In this document: piece after piece, positions 28,286-37,942 of the stretch
Layout of the letters: the number at the start of each line of letters is the position of its first letter
Position numbering within the stretch: position 1 is the first letter of the stretch
DNA from: Halonatronomonas betaini
GTDB lineage: Bacteria > Bacillota > Halanaerobiia > Halanaerobiales > Halarsenatibacteraceae
Direction of reading: 5' to 3'
Assembly (NCBI RefSeq): GCF_015666175.1
Contig: NZ_JADPIE010000001.1
Location: 439,741 to 503,740, forward strand
DNA: 64,000 bases
Translations under genes and position numbers: made by a program
Notes under the pieces: model-generated
Databases searched by the model: none
The model's input: the letters and a program-made list of their open reading frames with translations, nothing else
What the model was told of the DNA's origin: nothing

Positions 28286-30145
28286 TTATTCATTTCTCCT
28301 TCTAAGTTGTTTAATATCTCTAGAATATCGAATTTTCTCTAATAATAATTCTTTTGTTTCAGTATCTAATTCTATATCTTGTTCTAGATTTTCAACATGT
28401 CCAATTTTGATGAATTCATCAAATTCATTAACAAATAATTGGTTTTGATATAATATTTGAGGAATTTCATGAATGAATAATACTGGTTTATCCTCAGGAT
28501 GTAACATTGAATAACCCATAAAATCATCAGGAATATTATTGACACCCATTATATCAAGAATAGTGGGTGGAAGGTCAGTTATAGTTCCAGTCTTTTCAAT
28601 TTTTCCAGCATTTAAATCTGGATGTTTAATTAGCAATGGTATATGCTCAGGTTCTTTAATATTTCTATCCACATTAAAGTTAACGCTTGATGAGTATTCT
28701 GGTGTCTCAATTGCTGCTTCGTGATCTGAATATATAACAAAAAGAGTATCATTTTTTAAACCGCGGTCTTCTAATTCATTAAAGAACATTTCTAAAGAGT
28801 GATCAACAAAATATAAGGAGTTAAAGAAATCTTTAACCAGCTGACTATTTAAATCTTCAAATTCTTCCTGTTCAAATTCTTCAGGATAAAAGGTGAAAGG
28901 AGTATGGCTTGTAACAGTTATGAGATATGCAAAAAATGGTTCTTCTGCTTCTTCTATAAAATCAACAGATTGTTTTAAAAAGTCATAATCATTTATACCT
29001 AAATAATTGTCTTCAATTACATACTCTCTGTCATCCATTGAATAATCTTCTCTGGAATAAAATTTATCAAAACCTAATTCTGGATAAGCCTCATGTCTGT
29101 GAAAGAAGGAAGCATCATTTCCATGAAAAGCCATTGTCTGATAACCTAAATCATTCATAATATTAACTAATGAAGGGAATTGAGTCATATCATGCTCTCT
29201 AAATGAATATTGCCGATTAACAGGATACATACCTGTAAGTAAAGAGAAATCGGCATCAAAGCTACCATTGACATGCTGAGCATAAAAATCATTAGCATAT
29301 AGGCTATCCTCTTTTAATGAATTTACAAATGGTACTATTTCTTTATCATTATATTCATAATCCATTGTCTTTTTATCTAAAGATTCGACCTGAATAACAA
29401 TAATATTACTATAATCATCAATTAATTTGTCATCATCTGAAAGTTTAGTTTCAGTTTCAGGAAGTCTATTTTCTACAATTTCAAAATCGTCTTCACCATA
29501 ATCATATAGTAGTTCAAAAGTATATAGTGGTATAACACCGTAAACATTAACAAAACCAGGAGTACTATTGTTATATAATTCTACAGGTGTAAAGCCACCA
29601 AAAGCAAGGTTTGTTATGAAAATTTGTCCCATCAAAATGATTAATATACTTAATAAAACAATTGCCCCTGTTTTAATTTTTTTCATTCTATTATAGCTTA
29701 GTTTTGATTTTAAAGAAGAGCCTGATTCCTGGGTTATTTTAATTGTAAAGCCCATTAAAATTAGATCCACAATGAAAAGAGGGTCGTATACATTGAATAC
29801 ATGTCTAAAAACGACTCCTATAGGGTTATAAGTATCTCCAACTGCCATTTCATTTATGCTCAAATAATTACCTAGATGTCTATTATACCAGAGATTTGAT
29901 AGGAAAAAGAAGCTAAATACAATCGAAAAGATAAATATTATTAATCGTCCACTGCGTTTTTTAACAATAGGATATATAAAATATATAATAAACATAATAA
30001 AGGCTATATTTCTAAAAAAAATACTTAAAATTGATGGAACACTAAATATATGAAGCATAATAATATTATATTTTATCAAAAATCCTAATAAAAATGATAT
30101 GGCAAATATCTTTTCTTTTTTATTCATTTCTTTAAAATGGTTCAT
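28286..30145 (-). CDS. LtaS-like glycerophosphotransferase (sulfatase fold)
   Basis: 619 aa, ATG after AGGAGG. Five or so N-terminal membrane helices (up to about residue 180), then an extracytoplasmic alkaline-phosphatase/sulfatase domain: IIVIQVESLD (metal Glu), QHVNGSFDADFSLLTGMYP, MAFHGNDASFFHR, PFFAYLITVTSHTPF and FVIYSDHEAAI. LtaS proteins use Thr as nucleophile in a GKTSDxEF context; here the aligned residue is Ser (NGSFDADF), as in some relatives. They transfer glycerol phosphate from phosphatidylglycerol. In an outer-membrane lineage the acceptor may be a periplasmic glycan or lipid rather than lipoteichoic acid (inference). It forms an operon with the GDPD gene downstream. Confidence 0.9.
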   Translation of the reverse strand: MNHFKEMNKKEKIFAISFLLGFLIKYNIIMLHIFSVPSILSIFFRNIAFIMFIIYFIYPIVKKRSGRLIIFIFSIVFSFFFLSNLWYNRHLGNYLSINEMAVGDTYNPIGVVFRHVFNVYDPLFIVDLILMGFTIKITQESGSSLKSKLSYNRMKKIKTGAIVLLSILIILMGQIFITNLAFGGFTPVELYNNSTPGFVNVYGVIPLYTFELLYDYGEDDFEIVENRLPETETKLSDDDKLIDDYSNIIVIQVESLDKKTMDYEYNDKEIVPFVNSLKEDSLYANDFYAQHVNGSFDADFSLLTGMYPVNRQYSFREHDMTQFPSLVNIMNDLGYQTMAFHGNDASFFHRHEAYPELGFDKFYSREDYSMDDREYVIEDNYLGINDYDFLKQSVDFIEEAEEPFFAYLITVTSHTPFTFYPEEFEQEEFEDLNSQLVKDFFNSLYFVDHSLEMFFNELEDRGLKNDTLFVIYSDHEAAIETPEYSSSVNFNVDRNIKEPEHIPLLIKHPDLNAGKIEKTGTITDLPPTILDIMGVNNIPDDFMGYSMLHPEDKPVLFIHEIPQILYQNQLFVNEFDEFIKIGHVENLEQDIELDTETKELLLEKIRYSRDIKQLRRRNE

Positions 30146-30192
30146 TAATCAATCCTCCTAAATTTGTCTTAAAACTTATTATAACAGATATA

Positions 30193-30990
30193 TTATTCTA
30201 GGCCAAACCCATTAAAAACCCAGGCTGAAGGGTGATATGAACTTATGAGATTCTTACTTTTGAAATGATTCTCTAAATATTTCTGGACTAAAGGGGAAAG
30301 ATTACTAGTGCATGCATTTATAATTAGACTGGGATTAATTCTTTTTAAATTTTCGCTTAAATTACTTTTGTATTTTGTATCTTCTTCCCAGAATTCCTGC
30401 CAGACTTTGTCCCGCAATTTTTTGAAATGGTAATCACTTAAAGATCTTCTATGGAAAAAATGAAGAGAAGTCTGAAAGGGAATTGGATTTATTATTATAA
30501 TTTTATAACTTCCATTCTGTAAAACATCTTTCTGATGATCACTAATTATAGCCATAAGCAATTCCTTAAGTTTATTTTCAATATTTTTTCCTGTAGCTCC
30601 CTGAGCAGGGGAGATAGGAATTAAATCATTATTGCTGCTATAATCAAATTCTGCTTTATGAGGCGATTCTAAAATTATAGCTATTGAATTATTAATTTTC
30701 GTACCTTCATTTAATAGTATATCATTGTAATTAGAATTTTTTATGATATTTTTTTTATTTAAAATAGAATTAATTTCAATATCATCTGTATTTTCATTCA
30801 TAGTCATATTATATCGAATTATATTTGGTACTGATTTATTGATGAATTTATCTCTTATAAATATGTTTTTCTTATGATTTAAATCTATAAGCTCTTGATT
30901 ATGATTTCTTATCTTAAAAAACTCTTTATAAATATTTTCATTAATTTTTACCTTGAAATTTTGATTATTCCCCATGATTATATAACTCAT
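30193..30990 (-). CDS. Hypothetical protein with uracil-DNA-glycosylase-like motifs
   Basis: 265 aa, ATG after GGAGGAG. I do not recognise a named family. The N-terminal ~100 residues are Asn/Lys/Ile-rich. From about 105 the pattern resembles the UDG superfamily: AIILESPHKAEFD (place of motif A), PAQGATGKNIENKLKELL, then KIIIINPIPFQTSL, LIINACTSNLSPLVQKYL and SSYHPSAW (place of motif B HPS). No Fe-S cysteines. Similar folds are also used by non-repair proteins. Base composition is very AT-rich, and it stands between the LtaS-like gene and a divergent ECF gene. The 325 bp upstream (30991-31315) hold only AT-rich sequence with no recognisable element. Confidence 0.6.
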   Translation of the reverse strand: MSYIIMGNNQNFKVKINENIYKEFFKIRNHNQELIDLNHKKNIFIRDKFINKSVPNIIRYNMTMNENTDDIEINSILNKKNIIKNSNYNDILLNEGTKINNSIAIILESPHKAEFDYSSNNDLIPISPAQGATGKNIENKLKELLMAIISDHQKDVLQNGSYKIIIINPIPFQTSLHFFHRRSLSDYHFKKLRDKVWQEFWEEDTKYKSNLSENLKRINPSLIINACTSNLSPLVQKYLENHFKSKNLISSYHPSAWVFNGFGLE

Positions 30991-31315
30991 TTTATATCTC
31001 CTCCATTATTAAATTTTATCATGCCCCTATACCAGAGGCAAATAATTAGTTATAGACTGTAACAAAATAGTTTTATAATTTTAATTAAAGAAGATAGGAA
31101 AGAAAATGATTATCAAAAGAAAACTTTTTTTATTGCCTGATATCTGATATTATTAGTATTAGTTTATGTAAGCAACCTATATTTCTTAATTGAATTAAAA
31201 TATTATGTTCAATGGCTTAAGAGCTCAAAGCAGATTATTTATATTACTTATAGTTTTAAATAGCTTTGATATATTATTTAGAGTATATTAAAAATAAATA
31301 ATAGGAGGAATCATT

Positions 31316-31804
31316 TTGAACACAAAAAAATTAACTAGAAGTGGCTTACTAATTGCATTAGGAATTATAATACCATATTTCTTTCATATGTTTGGAATAT
31401 CCGGAAGGATATTTTTACCTATGCATTTTCCACCTTTATTAGGTGGCTTTTTGGTTGGACCTTTATATGGTGCAGTAATTGGGGCTGTACTCCCTATCTT
31501 AAACTCAATGATATCAGGAATACCTCAGATGCCAACTATGGCCTTTATGATAGTTGAACTGGCAGCTTTCGGATTAGTAGCTGGTATTCTATATAAAAAA
31601 ATGAATTTATTTATAAGCCTTATCATTTCAATGCTTGTAGGCAGAATAATATATTTTATTTTATTTGCTTTATTTATTGAATTCACTAATCCTTTTGTCT
31701 ATATTTTCGGGGGAATAGCATCTAGTTTACCTGGTGTTATTGGTCAGTTATTACTTATCCCTGCTATTGTAACTGTTTTAGAGTCTAAATATGGTAAGAT
31801 ATAA
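31316..31804 (+). CDS. ECF transporter S component (substrate unknown)
   Basis: 162-aa membrane protein, TTG start after TAGGAGGAAT. Five to six hydrophobic helices. The features FLPMHFPPLLGGFLVGPLYG (residues about 39-58), GAVLPILNSMISGIPQMPTM and MIVELAAFGLVAGILY fit the substrate-binding subunits of energy-coupling-factor vitamin transporters. No EcfA/EcfT genes are adjacent, so it would use a shared group II module. No riboswitch was recognised upstream, so the vitamin cannot be named. Confidence 0.82.
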   Translation: MNTKKLTRSGLLIALGIIIPYFFHMFGISGRIFLPMHFPPLLGGFLVGPLYGAVIGAVLPILNSMISGIPQMPTMAFMIVELAAFGLVAGILYKKMNLFISLIISMLVGRIIYFILFALFIEFTNPFVYIFGGIASSLPGVIGQLLLIPAIVTVLESKYGKI

Positions 31805-31880
31805 TTTAATTAACTAACTTATGATTTTGAATGATTTTATTTTGAAATATATTTAATCGAAATTTAAGGAGCTGATTTTG

Positions 31881-34493
31881 TTGACTGAAAGATTATTTCT
31901 TTTAGACGGACATAGCTTAGTCCATAGAGCATTTTATGCACTGCCTTTATTAACAAATTCCGACGGAGATTATACAAATGCAGCATTTGGGTTTGCACGA
32001 ATGTTTTTCTCATTAATGGATAATGAGTCCCCCGATCTTTTATCCGTTGCCTTTGATCTTGAAGGTCCAACATTTAGGCATGATGAATATGAAGAGTATA
32101 AAGCTGGTCGGAAAAAAATGCCTGATGAGCTTAGACCACAATTTGATATAGTTAGAGATTTTTTAAAAGTATTAAATGTACCTATATTTGAGAAAGAAAC
32201 TTATGAAGCAGATGATTTAATAGGTACATTAGCAAAACAGGCAGCAGATAATGGTTACGATGTTGTCATTGTTACTGGTGATAGAGATGCATTGCAATTG
32301 GTAGATGAAAATATAAATGTCATGTATACCAGGAAGGGTATGAGTGATCTTGTTGTTTATGATCTTGAAAAAATAAGAGAGGATTATGAATTAGAACCAG
32401 AACAATTAGTTGATATGAAAGGATTAATGGGGGATAGTTCAGATAATATCCCAGGTGTTCCAGGTATAGGTGAAAAAACTGCTACTAAACTGCTAAAAGA
32501 ATTTGATGATATGGAAACCATACTAAATAATATAGATAAAGTTTCAGGGAAAAAACGTAAAGAAAACTTAAGAAAGTATACTGAACAGGCAGTAATGAGT
32601 AAAAAGTTAGGAGAAATAGATACAGATGCTCCAATTGATTTTAATGAAGATAAATGTCGCTGGGGAGGTTTTGATGAAGGCGAGGTATATGAATTTTTAT
32701 CTGAATTTGAGTTTAACTCCCTTTTAAAAAGATTTGCTTCAGATCGCAAAATTTTAGATGAAGATAATTTTGAAATAAAAGAACTTTCAAGTCAATCAGA
32801 AATAACTAATTTAATTGAAAGAGCAAAAGAACAAGGAGAAGTAAATTTAGCTGCTTATTTGGATAACTATGACAAACCAATGCAGAGTAATGCTGAAATC
32901 ATTGTATCAATTGATACTGATAATGTATATATAATAAAAGATATAAGCTCTTTAGAAGTACTTTTTTCTAATAGTAGTATCAAATTTAATTTAATTCATG
33001 GGAAAGAAGCTTTAATCTGTTTGAGAAAAAATGGATTCAATTTAGGAAATATAGATTTTGATCTTCTTCTTGCCAGATATTTGTTAAAGCCATCAGGTAA
33101 AGAACCAGAATTAAAGGAGATTTTAATTGATGAATTAGGAGTAGAAGTATCAGAGGATCTATCTGAAAAAGAATTAATAGCGTTATCTTTAATTAATTTA
33201 GAAACTTTAAAATCTAACCTTTTAGAACAACTTCAGAAAGACAGCTTGCTTGAATTATTTAAAGAAATTGAATTACCTCTGTTACAGCCATTGGCTGAAA
33301 TGGAGTATAATGGTATTAAACTTGACTGTGATTATCTCTATAGCTTATCAGATAAGTGGGATGAAACCATCAACTATATTGTTGAAAAAGCACATGAGCT
33401 TGCTGATGAGGAATTTAATTTAAACTCACCCAAGCAGGTAGGAGAAATATTATTTGAGAAACTTGGACTGCCTGTAATTAAAAGGACTAAGACAGGTTAT
33501 TCAACCAGCATGTCAGTTTTAGAAAAACTTGAAGACAAACATCCTATAGTTCCCTTAATTACAGAATATAGACACTGGTCTAAGTTGAAATCCACCTATT
33601 TAGATGCTTTACCACCACTGGTTAACCCAGATACTGAAAGAATTCATACAAGTTTTAATCAGATGGTGACATCCACAGGTAGATTAAGTAGTACAAACCC
33701 TAATCTTCAAAATATCCCAATTAGAAGTGAAGAGGGTCGTGAAATCAGAAAAGCCTTTGTGCCAGGTAAAGAAGGGTGGGTTTTATTAGCAGCTGATTAC
33801 TCTCAGATTGAACTTAGAGTTCTTGCAGAGATTAGTCAGGATGAGAGTTTATTGAAGACCTATAAAGAATCAGGTGATATTCACACAGAAACAGCAAGCA
33901 AGATTTTTGAAGTTGAAAGAGATTCAGTCACCGACAACATGAGAAGGAAGGCAAAAGTTATTAATTTTGGTATTGCCTATGGCATGAGTGCATATAGACT
34001 TGCTGATGACCTTGATATTTCAAGAAAAGAAGCTGAAGAATACATCAATAGGTATTTTAATAGGTTTTCTGGAGTAAAAAAATATATGGATGATATAGTA
34101 AAAGAAGCAAAAAATAAAGGTTATGTCAGAACTCTTTTAAATAGGATAAGATATATCCCAGAGATTAATAGCTCTAATTACCATAGAAGGTCTTTTGCTG
34201 AAAGAACAGCTATTAATACTCCTATTCAGGGAACTGCAGCAGATATTATGAAACTTGCTATGAATAGAGTCTATCAGGCACTTAAATCTAATGATTATCA
34301 GGCTAACTTATTACTTCAGGTTCATGATGAATTAGTAATTGAATTACCTGAATCAGAATTAAAAGAAGTAGCTCATATTGTAAAAAAAGAAATGGAAGCA
34401 GCTTATAGTTTAGATGTTCCTTTAATTGCAGATTTAGAAGTAGGAGAAAATTGGAAAGAAAAAGAAGAATATGAGGTTGATGACAATGCCTGA
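31881..34493 (+). CDS. polA: DNA polymerase I
   Basis: About 870 aa; start at one of two adjacent TTG codons (31878, 31881), the second better spaced from AAGGAG. The 5'-3' exonuclease/flap domain (LFLLDGHSLVHRAFYALP; DSSDNIPGVPGIGEKTA) spans about 1-290. The middle domain lacks the DxE and other acidic residues of a proofreading exonuclease (LAAYLDNYDKPM at the expected site), as in Bacillus-type Pol I. The polymerase domain has TSTGRLSSTNPNLQNIPIR, LLAADYSQIELRVLA (motif A), RRKAKVINFGIAYGMS (motif B) and LLQVHDELVIE (motif C). It acts in repair and Okazaki processing. First gene of a polA-mutM-coaE-mgsA run. Confidence 0.97.
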   Translation: MTERLFLLDGHSLVHRAFYALPLLTNSDGDYTNAAFGFARMFFSLMDNESPDLLSVAFDLEGPTFRHDEYEEYKAGRKKMPDELRPQFDIVRDFLKVLNVPIFEKETYEADDLIGTLAKQAADNGYDVVIVTGDRDALQLVDENINVMYTRKGMSDLVVYDLEKIREDYELEPEQLVDMKGLMGDSSDNIPGVPGIGEKTATKLLKEFDDMETILNNIDKVSGKKRKENLRKYTEQAVMSKKLGEIDTDAPIDFNEDKCRWGGFDEGEVYEFLSEFEFNSLLKRFASDRKILDEDNFEIKELSSQSEITNLIERAKEQGEVNLAAYLDNYDKPMQSNAEIIVSIDTDNVYIIKDISSLEVLFSNSSIKFNLIHGKEALICLRKNGFNLGNIDFDLLLARYLLKPSGKEPELKEILIDELGVEVSEDLSEKELIALSLINLETLKSNLLEQLQKDSLLELFKEIELPLLQPLAEMEYNGIKLDCDYLYSLSDKWDETINYIVEKAHELADEEFNLNSPKQVGEILFEKLGLPVIKRTKTGYSTSMSVLEKLEDKHPIVPLITEYRHWSKLKSTYLDALPPLVNPDTERIHTSFNQMVTSTGRLSSTNPNLQNIPIRSEEGREIRKAFVPGKEGWVLLAADYSQIELRVLAEISQDESLLKTYKESGDIHTETASKIFEVERDSVTDNMRRKAKVINFGIAYGMSAYRLADDLDISRKEAEEYINRYFNRFSGVKKYMDDIVKEAKNKGYVRTLLNRIRYIPEINSSNYHRRSFAERTAINTPIQGTAADIMKLAMNRVYQALKSNDYQANLLLQVHDELVIELPESELKEVAHIVKKEMEAAYSLDVPLIADLEVGENWKEKEEYEVDDNA

Positions 34494-35313
34494 ATTACCA
34501 GAAGTGGAAACAATTGTCCAGGGACTTAAAGCCCCTCTTTGTAACAGAAAAATAAATAATGTTTTTGTAAGAGATGGAAGAATTGTAGGTCATCCTGATA
34601 GCCCTAAAACCTTCAAGAAAAACTTAGAAGGAGAAAAAATAGTTTCACTCGGAAGACGAGGAAAGTATATTATTATAGAAATTACAAATGGGAAGTTGTT
34701 GATTATCCATTTAAGAATGACCGGTCAATTATTAATAAAAGGCCGAGAAGAAAAAATAGACAAACATACTCATATAATTATACAATTAGACAATGAAACT
34801 GATTTAAGATTTAATAATGTCCGTAAATTTGGTAGGATGTATTTAATAAACCCTGATAAACCTGAACAGGCAGGTGGTTTTGCTAAATTAGGTCCTGAAC
34901 CATTAACAGAGGAATTTACACCTGCTAAATTAAAAGAAATAATTAAAGGTAGAACTACTTCAATAAAGAATATATTACTTAATCAGCAACTTATTGCAGG
35001 CATAGGTAATATATATTGTGATGAAGCTCTTTTTAGGTCAGGAATAAAGCCTGATCGTCCTGCAGATAAACTGACTGATGAAGAAATTGAGAAATTGCAT
35101 CATGAAATAAATAATGTAATTGCTGCTGGAATTAAATATAATGGGACTACATTTAGTGATTATGTTAATGCCCTTGGGGAAGAAGGTAGTTTTCAGAAGG
35201 AGTTGATGGTATATAATCGTTTCGGTGAAAATTGCCATCATTGTGATTGCCAGATTGAAAAAAATAAAGTTGCTGGTCGATCCTCTCATTATTGTCCTAA
35301 CTGCCAGCAATAA
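34486..35313 (+). CDS. mutM: Formamidopyrimidine-DNA glycosylase
   Basis: 275 aa starting at the ATG that gives MPELPEVE, since the N-terminal Pro after Met removal is the catalytic nucleophile; an upstream in-frame ATG at 34471 would mask it. The first 8 nt overlap polA. Fpg removes 8-oxoguanine and formamidopyrimidines and nicks the site. Also visible: LRMTGQLL, RFNNVRKFGRMYL, GIGNIYCDEALF (H2TH region) and a C-terminal zinc finger CHHCDCQIEKN...YCPNCQQ. Same order as in many Firmicutes (polA-mutM-coaE). Confidence 0.97.
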   Translation: MPELPEVETIVQGLKAPLCNRKINNVFVRDGRIVGHPDSPKTFKKNLEGEKIVSLGRRGKYIIIEITNGKLLIIHLRMTGQLLIKGREEKIDKHTHIIIQLDNETDLRFNNVRKFGRMYLINPDKPEQAGGFAKLGPEPLTEEFTPAKLKEIIKGRTTSIKNILLNQQLIAGIGNIYCDEALFRSGIKPDRPADKLTDEEIEKLHHEINNVIAAGIKYNGTTFSDYVNALGEEGSFQKELMVYNRFGENCHHCDCQIEKNKVAGRSSHYCPNCQQ

Positions 35314-35325
35314 GGAGGTATCTTT

Positions 35326-35925
35326 ATGGCTTTAGGTTTAACAGGTGGAATTGCATCAGGAAAAACAACTGCAGCTAATTTTTTAGAAAGTTTAGGTGCT
35401 AAAATAATAGATGCAGATAAGATCGCTCATAAAATAATGAAACCAGAGGGATCAGCTTATAGCGATGTCGTTCAGTTTTTCGGTAATAATATTTTGAATG
35501 AAGATGGCAGCATAGACAGGAAAAAACTAGGTGAAATAGTCTTTAATAATTCAGAACTCAGACAGAAATTAGAAAAAATAACTCACCCGATAATAGTAAG
35601 AGAAATTAAAAATAGACTTATAAATGAAACTGATAGTAATACAATTATTGTTGCTCCTTTATTATTTGAAGTTGGATTAGATGATCTTGTAGATCAGGTC
35701 TGGGTTATTTATTGTAGTAGGGAAACTCAAATAAAAAGGCTTAAGGACAGAGATAATATAGCAAGGAAAGCAGCTTTAGCAAGAATAGATGCTCAAATGC
35801 CATTAGACAAAAAAATTAAGAAAGCTGACCTGGCTATAGAAAATGAGGGCTCAATTGATGATTTAAAAGATAAATTAAGAGAAGCCTGGGAGAAATGGCA
35901 AAAGGGGGATAAATATGAGTCATAG
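35326..35925 (+). CDS. coaE: Dephospho-CoA kinase
   Basis: 199 aa, ATG after AAGGAGG, 12 nt behind mutM. It performs the last step of coenzyme A synthesis (phosphorylation of the 3'-OH of dephospho-CoA). P-loop [17 protein letters not shown] at residues 4-20; [10 protein letters not shown] and the lid region [14 protein letters not shown] follow, then [17 protein letters not shown]. The C-terminal helix is lysine-rich. The stop overlaps the mgsA start by 11 nt. Confidence 0.96.
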   Translation: MALGLTGGIASGKTTAANFLESLGAKIIDADKIAHKIMKPEGSAYSDVVQFFGNNILNEDGSIDRKKLGEIVFNNSELRQKLEKITHPIIVREIKNRLINETDSNTIIVAPLLFEVGLDDLVDQVWVIYCSRETQIKRLKDRDNIARKAALARIDAQMPLDKKIKKADLAIENEGSIDDLKDKLREAWEKWQKGDKYES

Positions 35926-36292
35926 AGTAGCTTTAATTGCCCATGATAAGAAAAAATCTAATCTTATTGAATTGACAAAAAGGTACAGAGAAGAATTATC
36001 AAAATGTAGGTTGATTGCTACAGGGACCACAGGGAAAAGATTAATAGAAGAGACAAAACTTGAAGTTGAAAGGGTTAATTCAGGACCTCTTGGTGGAGAT
36101 CAGATGATTGGAGCTGAAATTGCTAAAGAACTAATAGATGCCGTAATATTTTTACGAGACCCATTAACTGCTCAACCACATGAGCCTGATGTGTCGGCTC
36201 TTTTAAGGGTATGTGATGTTCATAATGTTCCATTAGCTACTAATATTGCAAGTGCTGAATTATTAATAAATTCAATGCTGGTAGATGATTAA
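35915..36292 (+). CDS. mgsA: Methylglyoxal synthase
   Basis: 125 aa. Converts dihydroxyacetone phosphate to methylglyoxal and phosphate, a bypass that releases phosphate when sugar phosphates accumulate. Family sequence is complete: [13 protein letters not shown] (His and Asp near 9-11), [11 protein letters not shown] (phosphate site), [14 protein letters not shown] with the catalytic Asp, and [20 protein letters not shown]. It overlaps coaE. A polA-mutM-coaE-mgsA gene order links it by position only. Confidence 0.97.
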   Translation: MSHRVALIAHDKKKSNLIELTKRYREELSKCRLIATGTTGKRLIEETKLEVERVNSGPLGGDQMIGAEIAKELIDAVIFLRDPLTAQPHEPDVSALLRVCDVHNVPLATNIASAELLINSMLVDD

Positions 36293-37646
36293 AATGATTT
36301 TAAAATCAATTGATTTTAAAAAAGTTTTTATATTAGCTTTTTTAGTGATATTCTTAGTACCTGGAATTGCTAATACCAGGCAAATAGAGCCTGACCATGA
36401 CATTTATATTTACCCAATACCTGAAGAAAGTTTGGATCCTCATCTAACCTGGGAACAGGGGAGAACTAACATAATAAATTATATTTATGATTCATTATAT
36501 AATTATAATCCTAACACAGGTGAAGTTCTTCCTGATTTAGCTTCTGATAAAATTGATGTTGAAAACCATAAAATCGATAACAAAGAATTATATAAAAATA
36601 TTATCCCTATAAATACAAATAAACAATTTGCAGATGGTAGCTATTTAAAAGTAGAAGATGTAAAATATAGCATTTTAAGATTAATGCTAATAGATAAAGG
36701 TGGAAGTGGTGCTTCATATTTTTGGGAGTCTATTTTTAATATGCCTGATTTAGCTGCTTTTACCCAGGAAGTATCAGGCTATAATAATCCAGCATATTTA
36801 AGTTCTCAGACCTCAAGAAAAATATATAATGCCATTACAGAAAGAATATATATTGAAAACGATAAATTAATAATCTTATCAGAAGATAATATAGATTTCC
36901 ACTTATTATTATCAGATAGAGTTCCCTGGTCTGCTGTGTTAAGTAAAAATAAGTTAATTGAATTGGGGGATTGGGATGGGAATCCTGTTGATTGGCCATT
37001 ATATTATCAGAGAAAGCCTAAATCTTCACCCTTATATGATAATAATTCTGCTACTTCCTCGAACTGGCAGGTTGTTAAGTGGAGACCTGGTGAACATCTG
37101 ACTTTAATTGAATCTGAACCAGGTCAGGCCTGGTATGATGAGTTAAATTCATTAAAACTATTTTTTCCAAGGTCTAGAATCAGTAAACTTGCTGGGCCTT
37201 TAATTAAATCCAGTGTATCTGAGGCCCTGTTTCTTTCAGATATTGATTTTATAACAGATTATAATTTAATAGAAAATAATTATACCATAGATAAGGTATC
37301 TGCAGGTAGTTATGTTTATTTAATAAAAAATTTAAGGGAAGATATAGTTCATTCTAACTCATTAATTTATTACCATAATAATGACAACCATAGAAACTTA
37401 ATAAAAGAGTTAACTTCCAATAAAGAAGATAATGAAAAGTTAGAGATTAAAGGTTTATGCTGGCCTGAATATTATGATCGCATAGTAAATGGTGATTATG
37501 ATTATGCAGTAATTGAGTGGCTGGAGCCCTTTGCTGGTAAAGTGCCATATATGTATACAATAAATAGAGAAATAAATTATCCTATAGAGATAAAAGAAAT
37601 TTTAGATAAGCCTTATCGTTTACTATTTCAAAGAACTGAAATTTGA
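36285..37646 (+). CDS. Family 5 oligopeptide-binding protein, shortened
   Basis: 453 aa; family 5 solute-binding proteins normally have about 520-600. ATG at 36285 overlaps mgsA; ATG at 36294 is an alternative. Signal peptide at about 10-30 ([20 protein letters not shown]) without a lipobox Cys, so a soluble periplasmic form is expected. Recognisable pieces: [20 protein letters not shown] and [18 protein letters not shown] (the usual DV.YS...), [18 protein letters not shown] and [16 protein letters not shown]. The segment normally running to the C-terminal lobe is compressed, and the end is abrupt. It may be a degenerate or specialised binding protein. No permease genes follow; two ATPases lie 290 bp downstream. 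Confidence 0.75.
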   Translation: MIKMILKSIDFKKVFILAFLVIFLVPGIANTRQIEPDHDIYIYPIPEESLDPHLTWEQGRTNIINYIYDSLYNYNPNTGEVLPDLASDKIDVENHKIDNKELYKNIIPINTNKQFADGSYLKVEDVKYSILRLMLIDKGGSGASYFWESIFNMPDLAAFTQEVSGYNNPAYLSSQTSRKIYNAITERIYIENDKLIILSEDNIDFHLLLSDRVPWSAVLSKNKLIELGDWDGNPVDWPLYYQRKPKSSPLYDNNSATSSNWQVVKWRPGEHLTLIESEPGQAWYDELNSLKLFFPRSRISKLAGPLIKSSVSEALFLSDIDFITDYNLIENNYTIDKVSAGSYVYLIKNLREDIVHSNSLIYYHNNDNHRNLIKELTSNKEDNEKLEIKGLCWPEYYDRIVNGDYDYAVIEWLEPFAGKVPYMYTINREINYPIEIKEILDKPYRLLFQRTEI

Positions 37647-37805
37647 CAGCAATTGTTATCTCGGGTATAATTTTATTATCGGTATTCTTTATTTATTTTG
37701 AAGGAATTAGCGATTATATCTAGAAGTAATATAATGGCCGGTAGACATTTATATAATATATTATTAAGAAGTTATTAGGAACTAATAATATTAATACCTT
37801 AAGGA

Positions 37806-37829
37806 ATTAATATCATGATTAATATCATG
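37806..37829 (+). repeat. 12-bp tandem duplication in the oppD leader
   Basis: ATTAATATCATG occurs twice head to tail. It lies in the 290-bp gap between the binding-protein gene and the ATPase genes. A TATAGT (-10-like) lies near 37895. No gene is recognised in this gap; a 26-codon hydrophobic frame at 37643-37723 is noted but not called. Confidence 0.7.
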
Positions 37830-37942
37830 GAGGAGAGAGGGAGGAGATAATAACATTAGTTTTAAATTTATTCAGAATATTTGAAGGATGTATGGTATAG
37901 TGGACTACTTAAATAATTATTAATTAAGGGTAGGTGAGTTTC

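Noticed and set aside
31018-31315. Vitamin riboswitch before the ECF S-component gene
   Set aside because: No conserved core of TPP, FMN, cobalamin, folate or preQ1 elements was found in this AT-rich stretch.
37643-37723. 26-codon hydrophobic peptide after the binding-protein gene
   Set aside because: TTG start overlaps the stop of the previous gene, no ribosome site, and similarity to permease ends is too weak.
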